From NCBI GenBank assembly GCA_907165135.1, contig OU015568.1:5650501-5714500 (forward strand): DNA of 64,000 bases. Direction: 5' to 3'. Source of the DNA: Oikopleura dioica (lineage: Eukaryota > Chordata > Appendicularia > Copelata > Oikopleuridae). Within the stretch, counting starts at the first letter, position 1; every line of letters starts with the position of its first letter. The notes beneath the pieces are model-generated. The model ran no database searches. It saw only the letters and a list, made by a program, of their open reading frames with translations, and was not told the origin of the DNA. The translations under genes were made by a program, and so were the position numbers. Below are positions 11,396 through 22,714 of this stretch, piece by piece.

Positions 11396-12014
11396 GGAGG
11401 TGTGGGGCGGTTTGGCGAATATCGTAATTTCCAAGTTTTCTTTATATTTTTAGGTTTCTATGTTTTTTTTCTCATCGTTAGCAAAAGATAGTAAAAGATT
11501 GCATTAAAAATTGGCGTTTTCAAGAAAATTTACGAAAATGTATTTCTAATGTCTTAAATATTGAATTTTTTGATATTTTTAGAAAGTTAACGACTTGTTA
11601 AGTATTTTTGATAATAACAGTGACTCCGTTATCTTACTGTATTACCAGCTAACTTGATTTTTAATAACAATTTTCAGATGTTTTGCTCAGATGCATTTTC
11701 TGAGAAAAATTTAATTCCTGCAATTCAACTCTAGAACAACGATGGAAGTTTCTTTTCCTTATCTTAGCTTTAAAAAATATTTTCATTAAAAAAATCGCGT
11801 TCAAAAATAACACAAAATCATCATTTTCACGGACATGACTTGAAGATGAGCTCCCTCTTGCAAAAATCCCTTAATTATTTTTTCTGAAAAATTTTTCAAT
11901 TCTAGTTAAAGGTCCAATCTAAAAGAAGAAAGAGTTCATAAAAATTTTCTAACCCATCTGAGCCTGAGGGCTGTTTGAAAGTGGTCGATTTCCCGAAAAC
12001 CGCCCCACACCTCC
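11396..12014. mobile_element. TTAA-flanked MITE (GGAGGTGTGGGGCGG ends)
   Basis: Inverted termini GGAGGTGTGGGGCGGTTT are 18 bp and exact, flanked by TTAA at 11392-11395 and 12015-12018. The interior is AT-rich and non-coding. It is likely a non-autonomous element with TTAA target preference. Confidence 0.75.
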
Positions 12015-12134
12015 TTAAATAGACTAAACCAATTTTTGGAAGTGAATTTTTGGATTATCAATAAGATTGCTGTATTTGGCCTACCGGCCAATCAAAACTC
12101 TTTTCATAAAAATTTGTTCCAAAAATTGGTTATT

Positions 12135-12374
12135 CAGTGGGTATGGTCAATTCAACAGATTTTTTTTCGCCAATATCGCTGAAATCCGAAAACAAAATGA
12201 GAAAAATAAAGCTGTAAATATCAGAGAGTAGGAGAAACTGCAATGCTGTTTCTACCTTTTGGGCAAGAATAAGCTTATAGAATCTCTACAACACAATACC
12301 CCGATTCTCACAAATTTTCTTATTTTCACCGAAATTTGTGGAATTGACCTAGGTGGAATTGACCTTACCCACTG
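12135..12374. repeat. Inverted-repeat element CAGTGGGTA...
   Basis: CAGTGGGTATGGTCAATTCA at the left is matched by an imperfect inverse at the right end (GAATTGACCTTACCCACTG), about 240 bp overall. No clean target duplication is visible. Confidence 0.5.
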
Positions 12375-12381
12375 TATCTAT

Positions 12382-12866
12382 GGTGAGGCGATAAAATTGC
12401 GTGTAAGTTTCCTCTAGTAAAAGCTTCCCCAAACCCTAAGAAATTGAAGATATTTATATTTTGAGCAAGCAAAAATTATATTACGGATTTTTAAAACTTT
12501 TCTTCAAAAAAAAAAAATGATTTGAAAATTTCAAATTTTGGCACAAACCAAAATAAGTATATCTGGAGCTTGGACGGGGCAGTATGATACTTTATTATTC
12601 GGTCTTGAATGTATGATACTTTCTTGTTTGGTCCTCTGCTGTCCCGTCTAAGCTCTAGATATACTTATTTTGGTTTGCCCCCAAATTTAGCAATACGAGA
12701 TCGCCCAAAACTCTAATTTTTGATAATTTTGTAAAAAAAAATATTTTTTAAACGCCGTAATTAAATTTTTGTGTCTTTGTTACAGCAAAAGAAATCAACT
12801 TGAACGATTTACGAGGGATAACTCCTCAGGAAATCCACACGCACAAATTTCTTTATCGCCTCACCG
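12382..12866. repeat. Inverted-repeat element GGTGAGGCGATAAA... with inner palindrome
   Basis: GGTGAGGCGATAAA on the left is inverted at 12853-12866. A second palindrome of about 150 bp (12540-12690) has arms containing CCAAAATAAGTATATCT. Non-coding, no clear target duplication. Confidence 0.45.
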
Positions 12867-12916
12867 TAATTATGGGTTAGACCAATTTTTGGAAAATTTA
12901 ATTTTGGAGAAATTAA

Positions 12917-14260
12917 GGGTACTATCTTCGATTTCCAGAAGGTGTCTTTTCAAAAGATGTATAAGAATCGGTTATTAGAAATGGATTCTTCATTAAATTC
13001 TATGATTATACCTAATTGACAACTATTCAAAATTATCAATATATCTTGAGATATGGCCTCTAGAAGTTTTTTCGAAAAAAAATTTTGAACTTCGATTTTC
13101 TCGATCAAGTGCTTATTCGAAAGCTCAGAGCAAGAGCAGTATGTTGGTAGCTGTATCCATCGCGACATCAAGATATTTTTGATTTTAGAGCCAAAAATGT
13201 GTCGCTAACTTTTAAAAAAAGCTCAATTTTCGCAAAATCGGCGAGACACAATTTTCAAAAAATTATTTTTGGTATTTTTAGTTTTTCAATGAAAATATCC
13301 TTCTGTAATTTTAAGGATTAATGTTCAAACTTTATTTAAAAAATAAAATAAGGCCAAGTTATCAGACTTGTTTTTGAGTTATTCAGCCGTTTATATAGGC
13401 CATTTTGGCGGAGATGACCACTTCCAGCAAAAATTTAGCCGCTTTTCGGTTAACCTTACGACGCCAAGTGTGTCATATATGACACCAAGAGTTTCAAACG
13501 CCCGTAACTCATTTGTAACATGGTCTGAGAATTTCGCTGACCCCCCTTTATGCCCCTACTTTTCGCTAAGCTTTCACGTGGTATCAACCTAATGGGCGCT
13601 GCTTCGCTACAAATGCTTGAGAATAGCGAATTTCGCTTCGCTACTAGTGTGTCGTATATGACACACGAATGCATTGAAAATGTGTCATATATGACACATT
13701 GTCGTCGGTAGGACTTTTTTCCGCCGGAGAAGAAATTGAATTTTTGGGTTGTGGTTCGGGTTTGGGTATCTGTCTGGGTCAAAGTTCCGTCCAAGATTCT
13801 GATTTGGGCTCGAGCTTGTATTTAGACTGGAGTTCGGCCTATAAAATGGCCTCTAGAAGGCGGTAGAGGCGATGTGTCATATACGACACATTGTCGTCGG
13901 TAGGATATATTCCGCCGGCAAAAGTACAAATTTTTTCGGGGATTTTGGTTCGAGTTCGGGTTAGAGTTGAGGCTTGAATTTTGTTCCAGAGTCTAATTTT
14001 GGTTCCAATGTGGCATAATGCCCTGCTTTGGCCTCTATAATCGCCTCTAGAGGGCAGTAAAGGCAATGTGTCATATACGACACATTGTCGTCGTAGGGGG
14101 AAATTCTCGTCTGTCGTCGTAAGGTTAAGCAATTGATAAACCCCTCTGTAATAGTTAAGATCTAGGACAGATCTAATCAATGAGCCCATATAAACTCAGC
14201 AATCATTCACAAGTTCCGAGTTATTCAAAGCTCAAGTTGGGGAAATCGAAGATAGTACCC
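12917..14260. mobile_element. TTAA-flanked element hosting a nested second one
   Basis: Termini GGGTACTATCTTCGATTTCC are exact inverted repeats flanked by TTAA (12913-12916, 14261-14264). It is interrupted by another TTAA element at 13454-14124, so its own length is about 670 bp. No coding sequence seen. Confidence 0.65.
13454..14124. mobile_element. Nested TTAA-flanked element with about 192-bp tandem units
   Basis: Termini CCTTACGACG are inverted and flanked by TTAA (13450-13453, 14125-14128). Inside, the palindrome GTGTCATATATGACAC or its variant GTGTCATATACGACAC recurs at about 13682, 13874 and 14066, one per 192-bp unit, each followed by ATTGTCGTCG. Two more copies of the palindrome lie near the left end (13469, 13648). 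Confidence 0.65.
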
Positions 14261-14570
14261 TTAAGGTTGAAAATTTTCTATTGCAGATCGATTTCGCTCA
14301 AAGGAGCATCTTCGGTGCAAAGAGAACTAAAACAAGTGGAAAAATATCCAAAAGCAACTCCTTACCGTTAGGGTTTTTTTGGGAACGCGAGAGCCCAATT
14401 TTCGCTTCCCCGGCTACCCAAAATAATCATCAATTACTTTTTATTTTAACCCGTTTCCGAGCGCTCCGCTACATTGGCTTGCCGCTCGCGTAGCATCCGG
14501 AATGCTACGACTTTGAGCGCATTTTTCTCCCACTTTAACTTTGTCTTTTTTCATAATTTTTACTTGTGGG

Positions 14571-15241
14571 TGATAAGGTCTGACAAAACTGGAGGCGAAC
14601 TTTTTAGTCGATCGAGGTTTTATTGAATTTGAATGTTTTTGGCAGGGCAAAAATCACTTATAAAGGGAGTCAGAGTCAGTCAGGTGTTTCAAAGTGGGGA
14701 AATAAGTCAGTTGTTTATGATTGCAATCGTCGATTCGTCACGTCGATAACTGTAATCGGGTCAGCGCACATTAAAATAGGACAGAATAAGGGGTTTTGTA
14801 CAAGTCAGATCAAAATAAGTAAGAAATATGTAAAATATTACTCAAATTTTACAAAAGTCGAAATATCTTATATACGTGGCGAGCAAGTAAGAAATTTGTA
14901 AAACATTACTAAAATTTTACAAAAATCTCTTGGATGTCTATGTGGCGTTTAAGTAAGAGATTTGTAAAAAATTACTAAAATTTTACAAAAGTCGGAATAA
15001 CTTACGTCTGTGGCGAATGAGTAAGAAATTTGTAAAATATTACTAAAATTTTACAAAAATCTCTATGAATGTCTAAGTGGCGCAAAAGTAAGAAATTTGT
15101 AAAAAATTACTAAAATTTTACAAGTGTCAAAATAATAACTGAGAGTGGCGAGTAAGTAAGAAATTTGTAAAAAATTACAAAAATTTTACAAAGTTGTCAG
15201 CTTGTGAGATTTTATATTTGCCGGTTCGCTCAGTCGTGTCA
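14571..15241 (-). repeat. 3' LTR of the Tor element, with six hairpin tandem units
   Basis: 671 bp, TG...CA in the plus reading. Six tandem units of about 68 bp (14817-15190) each carry TTTGTAAAA...TTTTACAAA, able to fold into a hairpin. A TATAA-type box in the element's sense lies near 14658. By eye it differs from the other LTR only in three homopolymer lengths. Confidence 0.85.
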
Positions 15242-15264
15242 ACGGTGACTTGTCGGCGGGTCTT

Positions 15265-17208
15265 CTAGATGGACGATTCGGATCGGCTTGACAGATGGTT
15301 TGCTCTCGAAAGTTGTGTAGCGACGTATGGCTGTTGAGTTGGTTTGCAGCACTTGAACTTGATGATGCATCCCGCGACGATTATGAGGAGAACGAGTGTA
15401 GAGAGTGTCGAAAGAAACCCAAGGATTGGCGCGAAGTAGTTATCGTATATCCAGTCTTTTGCGCTTTCAACTTCGGTCTTTGCAGTATCTTTCATCATTT
15501 GTAGAGTCGATTTGTGTCTGACATTGAAGTCGTCTTCCATTTTGTGTAGTTGTCGGAAAGAATCGTCTATCTTCTTGCCCATTGCATCGATTTCTTCGTC
15601 CTCTACGTTTCTTGGTCTTATCTGCATAGGTGCAATATAGTTGATTCGTGATGTTGCTTTTGCTAGTTGATGTCCCGCAGATATCTTGAGGATACGGGGA
15701 CCGCAGTCGAGAGCACCAGCGAAGACTGTCTTGTAGAATGTGTCGATGGCCTCAACCTGTTTTGAAGGATGGTGATGAAAGAATTCCACGGTGGATGGGT
15801 GCCTGATGGAGACGAATGCGCGTTCGAAATCTTCGTAAAGGCCACACTTGAGATTGTCCATTTCGATCGTCTGGCAGAGCTTCGTATTGTTGTGAACGAG
15901 CACGCTTTCGCCGCATTGGTTCGGCTCCAAAATAGACGTCGCGCAGCTGTAACTTGGCGTGAAGTGAAGGCAATTTGACGGGTTCATCTCGAGAATCTCG
16001 TTTGAGGGCATCTTTACGAGGAATTGAGGGAGGTCAAGTCGCCATCGTGTGCCGTCAGCATTGAAAAATCCAAGATTAATTACTTGATACCTTTTTGCCA
16101 CAAGTTTCATTCGAGGGATCGGAAGGCGGATGTTCACAATAACTTCCTTGATACGAAATTGCTCGGCGAAGGTCCCATTTTCTGTAGTGTAGGTTGTGAG
16201 TCCGAGGCCGTGGAAGCGTAAGTTGGTATCCCAGCGAGTGGTGTGGAAGGCAAACTCTGTGCAGAATCGTTTGGCAGCTTCCATTTCCACTGTCTGTAGG
16301 GCGATGCATTGCGCTTTCACGGAGTCCAGGAATTTGGAGAACAGCGGCAAGCGATGGTTGGTGAGCGTAAGAACGGCTTTTACCAGCTGTCTTCCATCAT
16401 CACGTGACTGTTCAGCAAAGTATTGGTTGATAGACGAACCTTCTCCCTCAAGGATTTCCTTAATTGCCTCCTCGTCTGCAGGTATGTCGATTCCACCCCA
16501 GGTTATGATTGGTGCGTTTGAGCGGCGGATTTTCTTGACCGCAAGGTCGAGCTCATCTTTTACAAGTTCGACGACGTTCTCCAGCTGGGTTATTCTTTGA
16601 CGTTCATGTTCAACTTCCTGGCGGATCTCCTCGTCTCGTCCCCTAGATGCTGAATCTACGTACCAGGTGTAGCCTCCTGTTGCAACAACTGCTACGCCCC
16701 CGATCGCGGCAGGATTTCTTCGTACTCGTCTCGCACGCTGCTGGCTAATCAATTTGTCGAATGTGCGGTTGTATCTCTCGGTAAACTGTAAATCGCTGCC
16801 GATGTAGCTGAGTACGATCTGGTCGAAGGTGTCGAAGGCTTTCGTGCAAAATTCGCTTTCTGTTGTAATTCTGCTGCTGTTGAGTCCAAAGAAGTTGTCA
16901 GGCTTTGGAAGAAGTCCGGTTGATTCATCTCCACAGTCAAGGTTCAATCCATCTCGAAATTTTTTCCGAGGGCTGTTGACCATGATAGCAATATCTCTGG
17001 GTATCTCTGAGTCGAAAACATAGATATCGTCAAGCTCTTTGAAGATGACGCCTGATTTTCGGTCGAAAATGTAGTCGGCGAAGGAAAAAGTAAGTAGGAT
17101 TGCGAAATTTTTCATTTCTGATTTTTGTGATGAGTCGGCGGGTCTGTCGGGTATATATGCCGTCGAAGACGGGGCGCCATCAGCTGTTGATAAGAATCGG
17201 TAGGCCAA
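15265..17208 (-). CDS. env: Tor env-like glycoprotein
   Basis: 647 codons on the minus strand. A hydrophobic leader follows an internal Met near residue 32 (about 17115). A multibasic, furin-like site (RARRVRR) near residue 158 is followed by a Gly/Ala-rich hydrophobic stretch and a predicted coiled coil (ITQLENVVELVKDELD). Near the C-terminus is one membrane anchor (LVLLIIVAGCII) with a short Cys-containing tail. This is the layout of class I-type retroelement envelopes. The stop lies only 23 bp from the 3' LTR. Expression normally needs a spliced RNA, and no splice site was assigned. The frame is intact. Confidence 0.82.
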   Translation of the reverse strand: MAYRFLSTADGAPSSTAYIPDRPADSSQKSEMKNFAILLTFSFADYIFDRKSGVIFKELDDIYVFDSEIPRDIAIMVNSPRKKFRDGLNLDCGDESTGLLPKPDNFFGLNSSRITTESEFCTKAFDTFDQIVLSYIGSDLQFTERYNRTFDKLISQQRARRVRRNPAAIGGVAVVATGGYTWYVDSASRGRDEEIRQEVEHERQRITQLENVVELVKDELDLAVKKIRRSNAPIITWGGIDIPADEEAIKEILEGEGSSINQYFAEQSRDDGRQLVKAVLTLTNHRLPLFSKFLDSVKAQCIALQTVEMEAAKRFCTEFAFHTTRWDTNLRFHGLGLTTYTTENGTFAEQFRIKEVIVNIRLPIPRMKLVAKRYQVINLGFFNADGTRWRLDLPQFLVKMPSNEILEMNPSNCLHFTPSYSCATSILEPNQCGESVLVHNNTKLCQTIEMDNLKCGLYEDFERAFVSIRHPSTVEFFHHHPSKQVEAIDTFYKTVFAGALDCGPRILKISAGHQLAKATSRINYIAPMQIRPRNVEDEEIDAMGKKIDDSFRQLHKMEDDFNVRHKSTLQMMKDTAKTEVESAKDWIYDNYFAPILGFLSTLSTLVLLIIVAGCIIKFKCCKPTQQPYVATQLSRANHLSSRSESSI

Positions 17209-17373
17209 GTGTGAAACTCAACCAGGTCAGCTGATCGGATTTGATTGTCACGCTTTAGGCGGGGTGGTAGCTGTTGACATATTTTTCCAGTAGCGGTGTC
17301 GGGGTCGCGTTTGTAAGGCATATTTGAGTTGGTCTTCGTTTGAACTTTGAGAAAGGAGATCTCGAATACTTCT

Positions 17374-20300
17374 TCACAAAAAGTGAGCAGGATCTATGAT
17401 AAGGTTCCCACTCGCCGTTGTTTTGAGAAATGGGAATTTTTCTTTTGCCTTTGCCGTGATTTCAATCGTTAATTCGCTTTTAGATTTTCCGTCAATCTCA
17501 ACAGTCAGGCCCATATGTTTTGCAAGGACGCCCATTTCTACAATGGTGAAGGCACTGAGGTATGTTTTCTTTTCCAGCATCAACGCGTTGTGTTTTATTA
17601 GGTAAAACCCTTCGTCGTCCTTTTCCCAATCAGGGTGGTTCGCATTTATCCATTCATTTATCTTCTCTAGTTTTTTCGCCTTCGAATTTTTGAGTGAGGA
17701 CCAAGCTCCTAGTTTTATTCCGCATTTGTAATCCCGGATGAATTTTTCTAGAGCTTTTTCGTGAAGGTTCGCTATTCTTTGGACGACAGGAGAGACGAGT
17801 TTACGTGGTGGCTGATGAGACTCGACATTTTCGGTTAAATCCGCAACCTCTGTCGAATCACTGTGGATGGACCTATTTTCCTGGCTTACTGCCTCTGATT
17901 CGGCATCATAGAAGACTGTCTCATTTGAAGGATCTGGCGTTGATGGGGGCTGTTGATTGTTTCCAAGGCTATTATCAGGGTTAGAGGAGTTTACGTAATC
18001 TGCTTTGGGCTGGTTTTCTGGGCTTGAGGATCGAGTTCCGCTTGAGCTTTGCAGTGTTGATGAAATGTCAGGTTGTTGCTGTTGTGTTCGTATGATGGTT
18101 TGGCTTCTCGTTTGGATACAGTAGGATGTTCTCTTGCGCGTGTCTCGTTGCGTTGCTTCTCCCATTGGATCTCTGGGGGCTGAATCTTCGGTTTCTGTAG
18201 CCTGTTGTCTTCGAACAAACGGTTTCAAATGCGATATATGTCGGCTTATTTCCCTGCCAGAATCCAGGTTCTCCAATAAAAAGCTAAGACCCTGTTTTTT
18301 GACTTTCGTTATCTTCATTGGCCCAGTCCATTTGTAGATCTTCTCGAGAGGATCCATGTTCTTGCATAAAACAAGGTCACCTTCTCTGAAGTCCTTGATT
18401 GCCTCATTGGATGAGCGTCGTTTCTCATGGTTCTCCGAAATCCTTTCATAGACTTCTTTAAAGCTGACTTCCTTTCGTTCTTCGTTGGGTCTAAACTTGT
18501 CATTGGCGTTTTGACCTCTGAATCCTGTCTCAATTTCGAATGGAGTCGCTTTGGTTACAGAATGTTTCGCCGAATTCATCTGATGAATGACATATGGAAG
18601 GTGAATGTCCCAGTTTTCCATTTTGCAGGCAAGCTTGAGTCTCGACTTGATTGTTCTATTGCGATTTTCACACTCTCCATTTGTTTGTGGGTGGTAGGCA
18701 GGAGATAGGGATACTTTGAGTCCTTTATCCTCACACCACTCTTTGACGTCTTTGAACTCGCCCCCATTATCCATAAGGATTTCTGTTGGGAGATGGGGGT
18801 TTCGTAGCCATTCGTGCTTGACTGCCTGCAATACTTCTTCAGGTTTTTTTGTTCGGAGAGCAGTTGCATTCGTCCTTTTGCTGAAGAGATCTGTGCTCAC
18901 GCAAATGTAGCGCTTGTAGTTGTCCGTTAGCGGAAGAGGTCCAACTAAGTCAATCGAGTATCGTTGAAAAGGCTTTGTCGGTGGTTCAACATGGCCGAGC
19001 GGGGCATTTAGCGGATTGTTCACTGGTTTGATCAATTGACAGTCAAGGCACGACTTTATGTGATCTGTTACCATCATCTTCATATCTGGTCGGAAATACT
19101 TTGCTTCTATGCCGTCGAGGGTCTGTCCAATACCGGGATGCCCAGAATTATCGTGGTATTCACGTAGGATATCCGGAATGAGACTGATGGGAGGAATAAC
19201 TCTGAAGCCGTTTTCATAGATTCCAAGGAGGCCATCTTCTCTGACAGCGATCTTTTCCCTGGCTCGCAGGAAGTTTTTGATCTCTCCAACGGGTAAATTC
19301 GGCCAGCGGTCAATCTGGTGGTAGTGGAGCAGTTCTCTGATGACTGGATCCCCTTGCTGTAGAAACAAGAGGTCTCGTGGCTTGAGAATGTTGATTGAAA
19401 TTTCCTCGGACGCTATGTTATTCCTTGACAAGCAGTCAGAGACTTGCATTTCTTTCGAAGGCTTCATCACCGTCTTGAAGTCGAAATCGCTTATCTCTGC
19501 GAGCCATTTAGCTATTTTGAGCTTCCTGCTCATGACTCTGTGCGCCCAATTGACGACGGAATTGTCGGTATACCAAGTAAACTGTCTTCCCATAAGATAA
19601 TGGGACCATTTTTCCATCGCCTTTTTACCAGCAAGGAGCTCCTTCTCGCTGATATTATAATTCTTCTGCGCCTCATCGAATTTCTGGGATAGATAAGCGA
19701 CAGGCAGGAATTTAGTGTCGTTTGTTCGGCAATAAAGCAAGACAGCTCCTATTCCAGACTCACTGGCATCAGTCTCGATTGCAAAATGGCCTGAGTTCGG
19801 GTTTGGTATTTTTAAGGAATCGACGTAATCGCCAATTTCGTTTTTAAGCAAATCCAGAGCGTCATCGGCTTCTCTTGTCCATTTGAATCCTTTGCTCATC
19901 GCCTTGTTTATTGGTGCAGCTTTTGACGCAAAATGAGGGATGAAGGCGCGATGATAGTTGAGAAGTCCAAACACGCTTGAGGCTTCTTTCTTTGATGTTG
20001 GCCGTGTTAGTTCTCGGACTGCTCGCGTTTTATCTGGATTCGGGGAACGGAACCCGTCCTCAATAATTGCACCGCAGAATTTTATTTTCTTCTTGAGAAA
20101 CTCTGTTTTCGCCGCCCGTATCTTCAGATTATTCTTCCTTAGGGCAATAAATACTTTTTCGATAACTCGAAGATTCTCCTCAAACGTTTTTGAATGAAGG
20201 CAGAGGTCGTCGAGGTAGATTGCGAGCTCGTTACTCGGAATATGCTGGAAGATTTTATCCATCATTCTCTGGAAGACAGCGGGAGCATTTTTTCCGCCCA

Positions 20301-21672
20301 TTGGCATCGCCGACCATGTAAATTGCCCGAAATCTGTTGTAATTGCCACTTTCTGCTTCGTTTCTTCATCGCACGGTATTTGATGGAATCCCGTAAAGAG
20401 GTCTGCCGTCGAAAATACCTTTGAGTCTGCCATTTGATCAATAAGGCCATCGATATCTGGCAACGGGTATTGGTTCGCAATTGTGACTGCGTTAAGCTTA
20501 CGGTAGTCACAAACCAGGCGCCATTTTCCGTTAGCTTTTTTCACGAGTAAGACTGGGGCGGCCCAAGGGCTTGAACAGGGCTCAAGAAGTCCGGACGAAA
20601 GATAAGCGTCGATGATTCGCCGCAGCTCGTTTCTTAGATAATAAGGCGTCTTGTACCGTTGTGAAGCTACTGGAGCAGCGTCCCCAGTATCGATCGTGTA
20701 GGACATCGCGTCTGTGGTTCCCAGTTGCTCGTCTTCCAAGGCAAATACATCGATGTATAGCATGATTAATTCCTCGAGTTTTCTTCTGATCGTCTGTGGG
20801 ACGTCTCCTATACTCAACTCTTTCATGACTTCGTTGAATTTACCAAGTTTCGCAGGTTCCGGGACTCTTATTTCGACTTCTTTAATTTGGCAGATAGCTG
20901 TATTCTTGTTGATGTTGACTGGAAATGCCGATTTATTTGCGATGTGGATTCTTGTCTTATTTTGAAGATTACCAAGTTGGACGCATTGATCGTAGATTTC
21001 AATATTTTTATTGGTGGAGTTTTCTGGAATTGTACAGATATAACTTGTTGGAGAAGCTCTTAGGTCGATGTCGATAAAGGTAGATGAATGTGGCGTGATG
21101 GTGACAGGAACTGCTGCCACAGCTGTAGTTGAAAAGAAGTTTGTCTTTGATATAGCTTTGATTCCAATCGCAGAACTTTTGCAAATTTTGATTCTTTCTT
21201 CTATCAAGTCTTTGCGGATTACGCTCTTACGAAGGTCGATAAGGATTCCATTTTCGGTAAGCTCAGGTGTTCCGAGAATCGGGCTACAGTGATCGCCGAC
21301 CACGTAAAAAATGCAATTTTCCAGGGAAATATTGCCGATTTGAAAGTTTGTTGAGATGCATCCGTAAACCTGAATCTCGGAGCCATTATAAGATTGAAGT
21401 TGTATTGGAGATGGGACGATAGATGACTGATGATGAGACGGGATAAGATTACGGGGTAAACACGACACTTGGGCACCAGTGTCGATCTGGAAACAAGTTT
21501 GCTGACCATAAATTGAGGCATTAGTGAGAAGTTTTGGGCCGACTCGGCTGACGATAGGCGAGACGGTAGCTTGGACCTTATGTGACGAATCATAAGATCC
21601 ATTTCTTAGTTTTTTGGCATTCGTTTTGGGCAGATATCCTTGATGTGGCCTCGTTTGTTGCAAATGTGGCAA
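17374..21672 (-). CDS. pol: Tor Pol polyprotein (PR-RT-RNaseH-IN)
   Basis: 1432 codons, uninterrupted. Aspartic protease motif DTGA at residue 64; reverse transcriptase with YLDD in the middle third; RNase H with ETDASESGIGAVLL; integrase with an HHCC finger (HPGIGQTLD...CLDC) and a DDE core (SIDLVGPLPL, DNGGEFKD, NGECENRN). About 250 residues follow the integrase, first polar and low-complexity, then a folded-looking Lys-rich region of unknown function. It overlaps the end of gag by 66 bp in a different frame, which implies ribosomal frameshifting or a similar recoding step. Confidence 0.92.
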   Translation of the reverse strand: MPHLQQTRPHQGYLPKTNAKKLRNGSYDSSHKVQATVSPIVSRVGPKLLTNASIYGQQTCFQIDTGAQVSCLPRNLIPSHHQSSIVPSPIQLQSYNGSEIQVYGCISTNFQIGNISLENCIFYVVGDHCSPILGTPELTENGILIDLRKSVIRKDLIEERIKICKSSAIGIKAISKTNFFSTTAVAAVPVTITPHSSTFIDIDLRASPTSYICTIPENSTNKNIEIYDQCVQLGNLQNKTRIHIANKSAFPVNINKNTAICQIKEVEIRVPEPAKLGKFNEVMKELSIGDVPQTIRRKLEELIMLYIDVFALEDEQLGTTDAMSYTIDTGDAAPVASQRYKTPYYLRNELRRIIDAYLSSGLLEPCSSPWAAPVLLVKKANGKWRLVCDYRKLNAVTIANQYPLPDIDGLIDQMADSKVFSTADLFTGFHQIPCDEETKQKVAITTDFGQFTWSAMPMGGKNAPAVFQRMMDKIFQHIPSNELAIYLDDLCLHSKTFEENLRVIEKVFIALRKNNLKIRAAKTEFLKKKIKFCGAIIEDGFRSPNPDKTRAVRELTRPTSKKEASSVFGLLNYHRAFIPHFASKAAPINKAMSKGFKWTREADDALDLLKNEIGDYVDSLKIPNPNSGHFAIETDASESGIGAVLLYCRTNDTKFLPVAYLSQKFDEAQKNYNISEKELLAGKKAMEKWSHYLMGRQFTWYTDNSVVNWAHRVMSRKLKIAKWLAEISDFDFKTVMKPSKEMQVSDCLSRNNIASEEISINILKPRDLLFLQQGDPVIRELLHYHQIDRWPNLPVGEIKNFLRAREKIAVREDGLLGIYENGFRVIPPISLIPDILREYHDNSGHPGIGQTLDGIEAKYFRPDMKMMVTDHIKSCLDCQLIKPVNNPLNAPLGHVEPPTKPFQRYSIDLVGPLPLTDNYKRYICVSTDLFSKRTNATALRTKKPEEVLQAVKHEWLRNPHLPTEILMDNGGEFKDVKEWCEDKGLKVSLSPAYHPQTNGECENRNRTIKSRLKLACKMENWDIHLPYVIHQMNSAKHSVTKATPFEIETGFRGQNANDKFRPNEERKEVSFKEVYERISENHEKRRSSNEAIKDFREGDLVLCKNMDPLEKIYKWTGPMKITKVKKQGLSFLLENLDSGREISRHISHLKPFVRRQQATETEDSAPRDPMGEATQRDTRKRTSYCIQTRSQTIIRTQQQQPDISSTLQSSSGTRSSSPENQPKADYVNSSNPDNSLGNNQQPPSTPDPSNETVFYDAESEAVSQENRSIHSDSTEVADLTENVESHQPPRKLVSPVVQRIANLHEKALEKFIRDYKCGIKLGAWSSLKNSKAKKLEKINEWINANHPDWEKDDEGFYLIKHNALMLEKKTYLSAFTIVEMGVLAKHMGLTVEIDGKSKSELTIEITAKAKEKFPFLKTTASGNLIIDPAHFL

Positions 21673-22714
21673 ATGACGGTGCCTCTGCAGTTCTTCTTTG
21701 TGTGGCCCTTGACTCCGCAGCTGTAGCAGATCATCGGCGCTCCGTCCTGTCTTCTTTCAAATTGTCTTGGCTGTCGAAACGGCTCGATGTGTCTTTCTGA
21801 TGTAAATTGAGCAGCTGTATCTATCGCCCTTTGTTGCTCGTAGGATTTCCTCTGGTCGGGCGCAGGTTGTTTTTGCCGAAGATTAGCTTGAACTTTGTTT
21901 ACCTCGGTGAACTCTTGTCTAAGAGAGTTCATTTTGTCCTCCATCATTGAAGCAAGTGTTGACTGAAGAGATTCCATCAGAAATTCTCGAGTGGGAAGGG
22001 TAGAGAATTGATGAGTGAGAGCAGTGACTTGTTCCCGTAGCATCGTGTCGTCTGCTGAGACGGCTTTGACTTCGATCCGGCGTTTATGTTTCTTCATTTG
22101 GTCAAGGTATTTCGCGGTGTCACCGGTGTCGCATGATGACTTGCCTTGGTCCAAGAGATAGCGTCGTAGTTCGGGTGTCAAGTTCGCATTGAATGCTTCC
22201 TCCAGAAAATGTTTCTGTAGAACAGTGTTACCTTTGCTGGCGGTGGTGGCTAGCTTTTCAAGTCGAGTGTGAAACCTCGTAAATGTCTCTTCTTCTTCTA
22301 GTCGCCGACTGATTGTGTTCAACTTGCGTCGGGCCTCTTTAGCTTCTTCCTCAGTGTTCTCTACGCCGATGATCTGGTGAAGAAGGTCAAAAAGTCAGAT
22401 GATCCCTTGATATCCACAACTTCGTCTTCGTAGCGTTCGCGGAAGGAGGAATCAAGATGAGAGAGGCAGATATTCCGGCGTGTTCGTTTGAACTCGGTGT
22501 CGAGGGCTGTCTTTTCGCTAGTGTTTTCTTTAATTTCGTGAAGTTTTAGGGATGTGTCAAAAATAAGTTTCATTCGCTCCATTTTTGCTCGAAGGTCGGT
22601 CTCTAAGATTTTTAGCTGTCTCTTTGTCGTCTTTGTCGTAATTTTTGTCTTAGGAAGTGTGTTGTCTTCGAATGCTTCGAGAAGTTCGATTGGGTGTCTC
22701 AATGTGGTCGCCAT
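21606..22714 (-). CDS. gag: Tor Gag, apparent one-base frameshift
   Basis: The reading starts with an ATG at 22714-22712. One frame runs to about 22390 and continues in another frame to 21606. The C-terminal part has two CCHC zinc knuckles (CYSCGVKGHTKKNC and CHICNKRGHIKDIC), typical of Gag nucleocapsid. The switch falls in a run of five A (22390-22394, T on the sense strand), where one extra base would restore a single frame, so a sequencing or assembly error is as likely as a true mutation. Confidence 0.75.
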
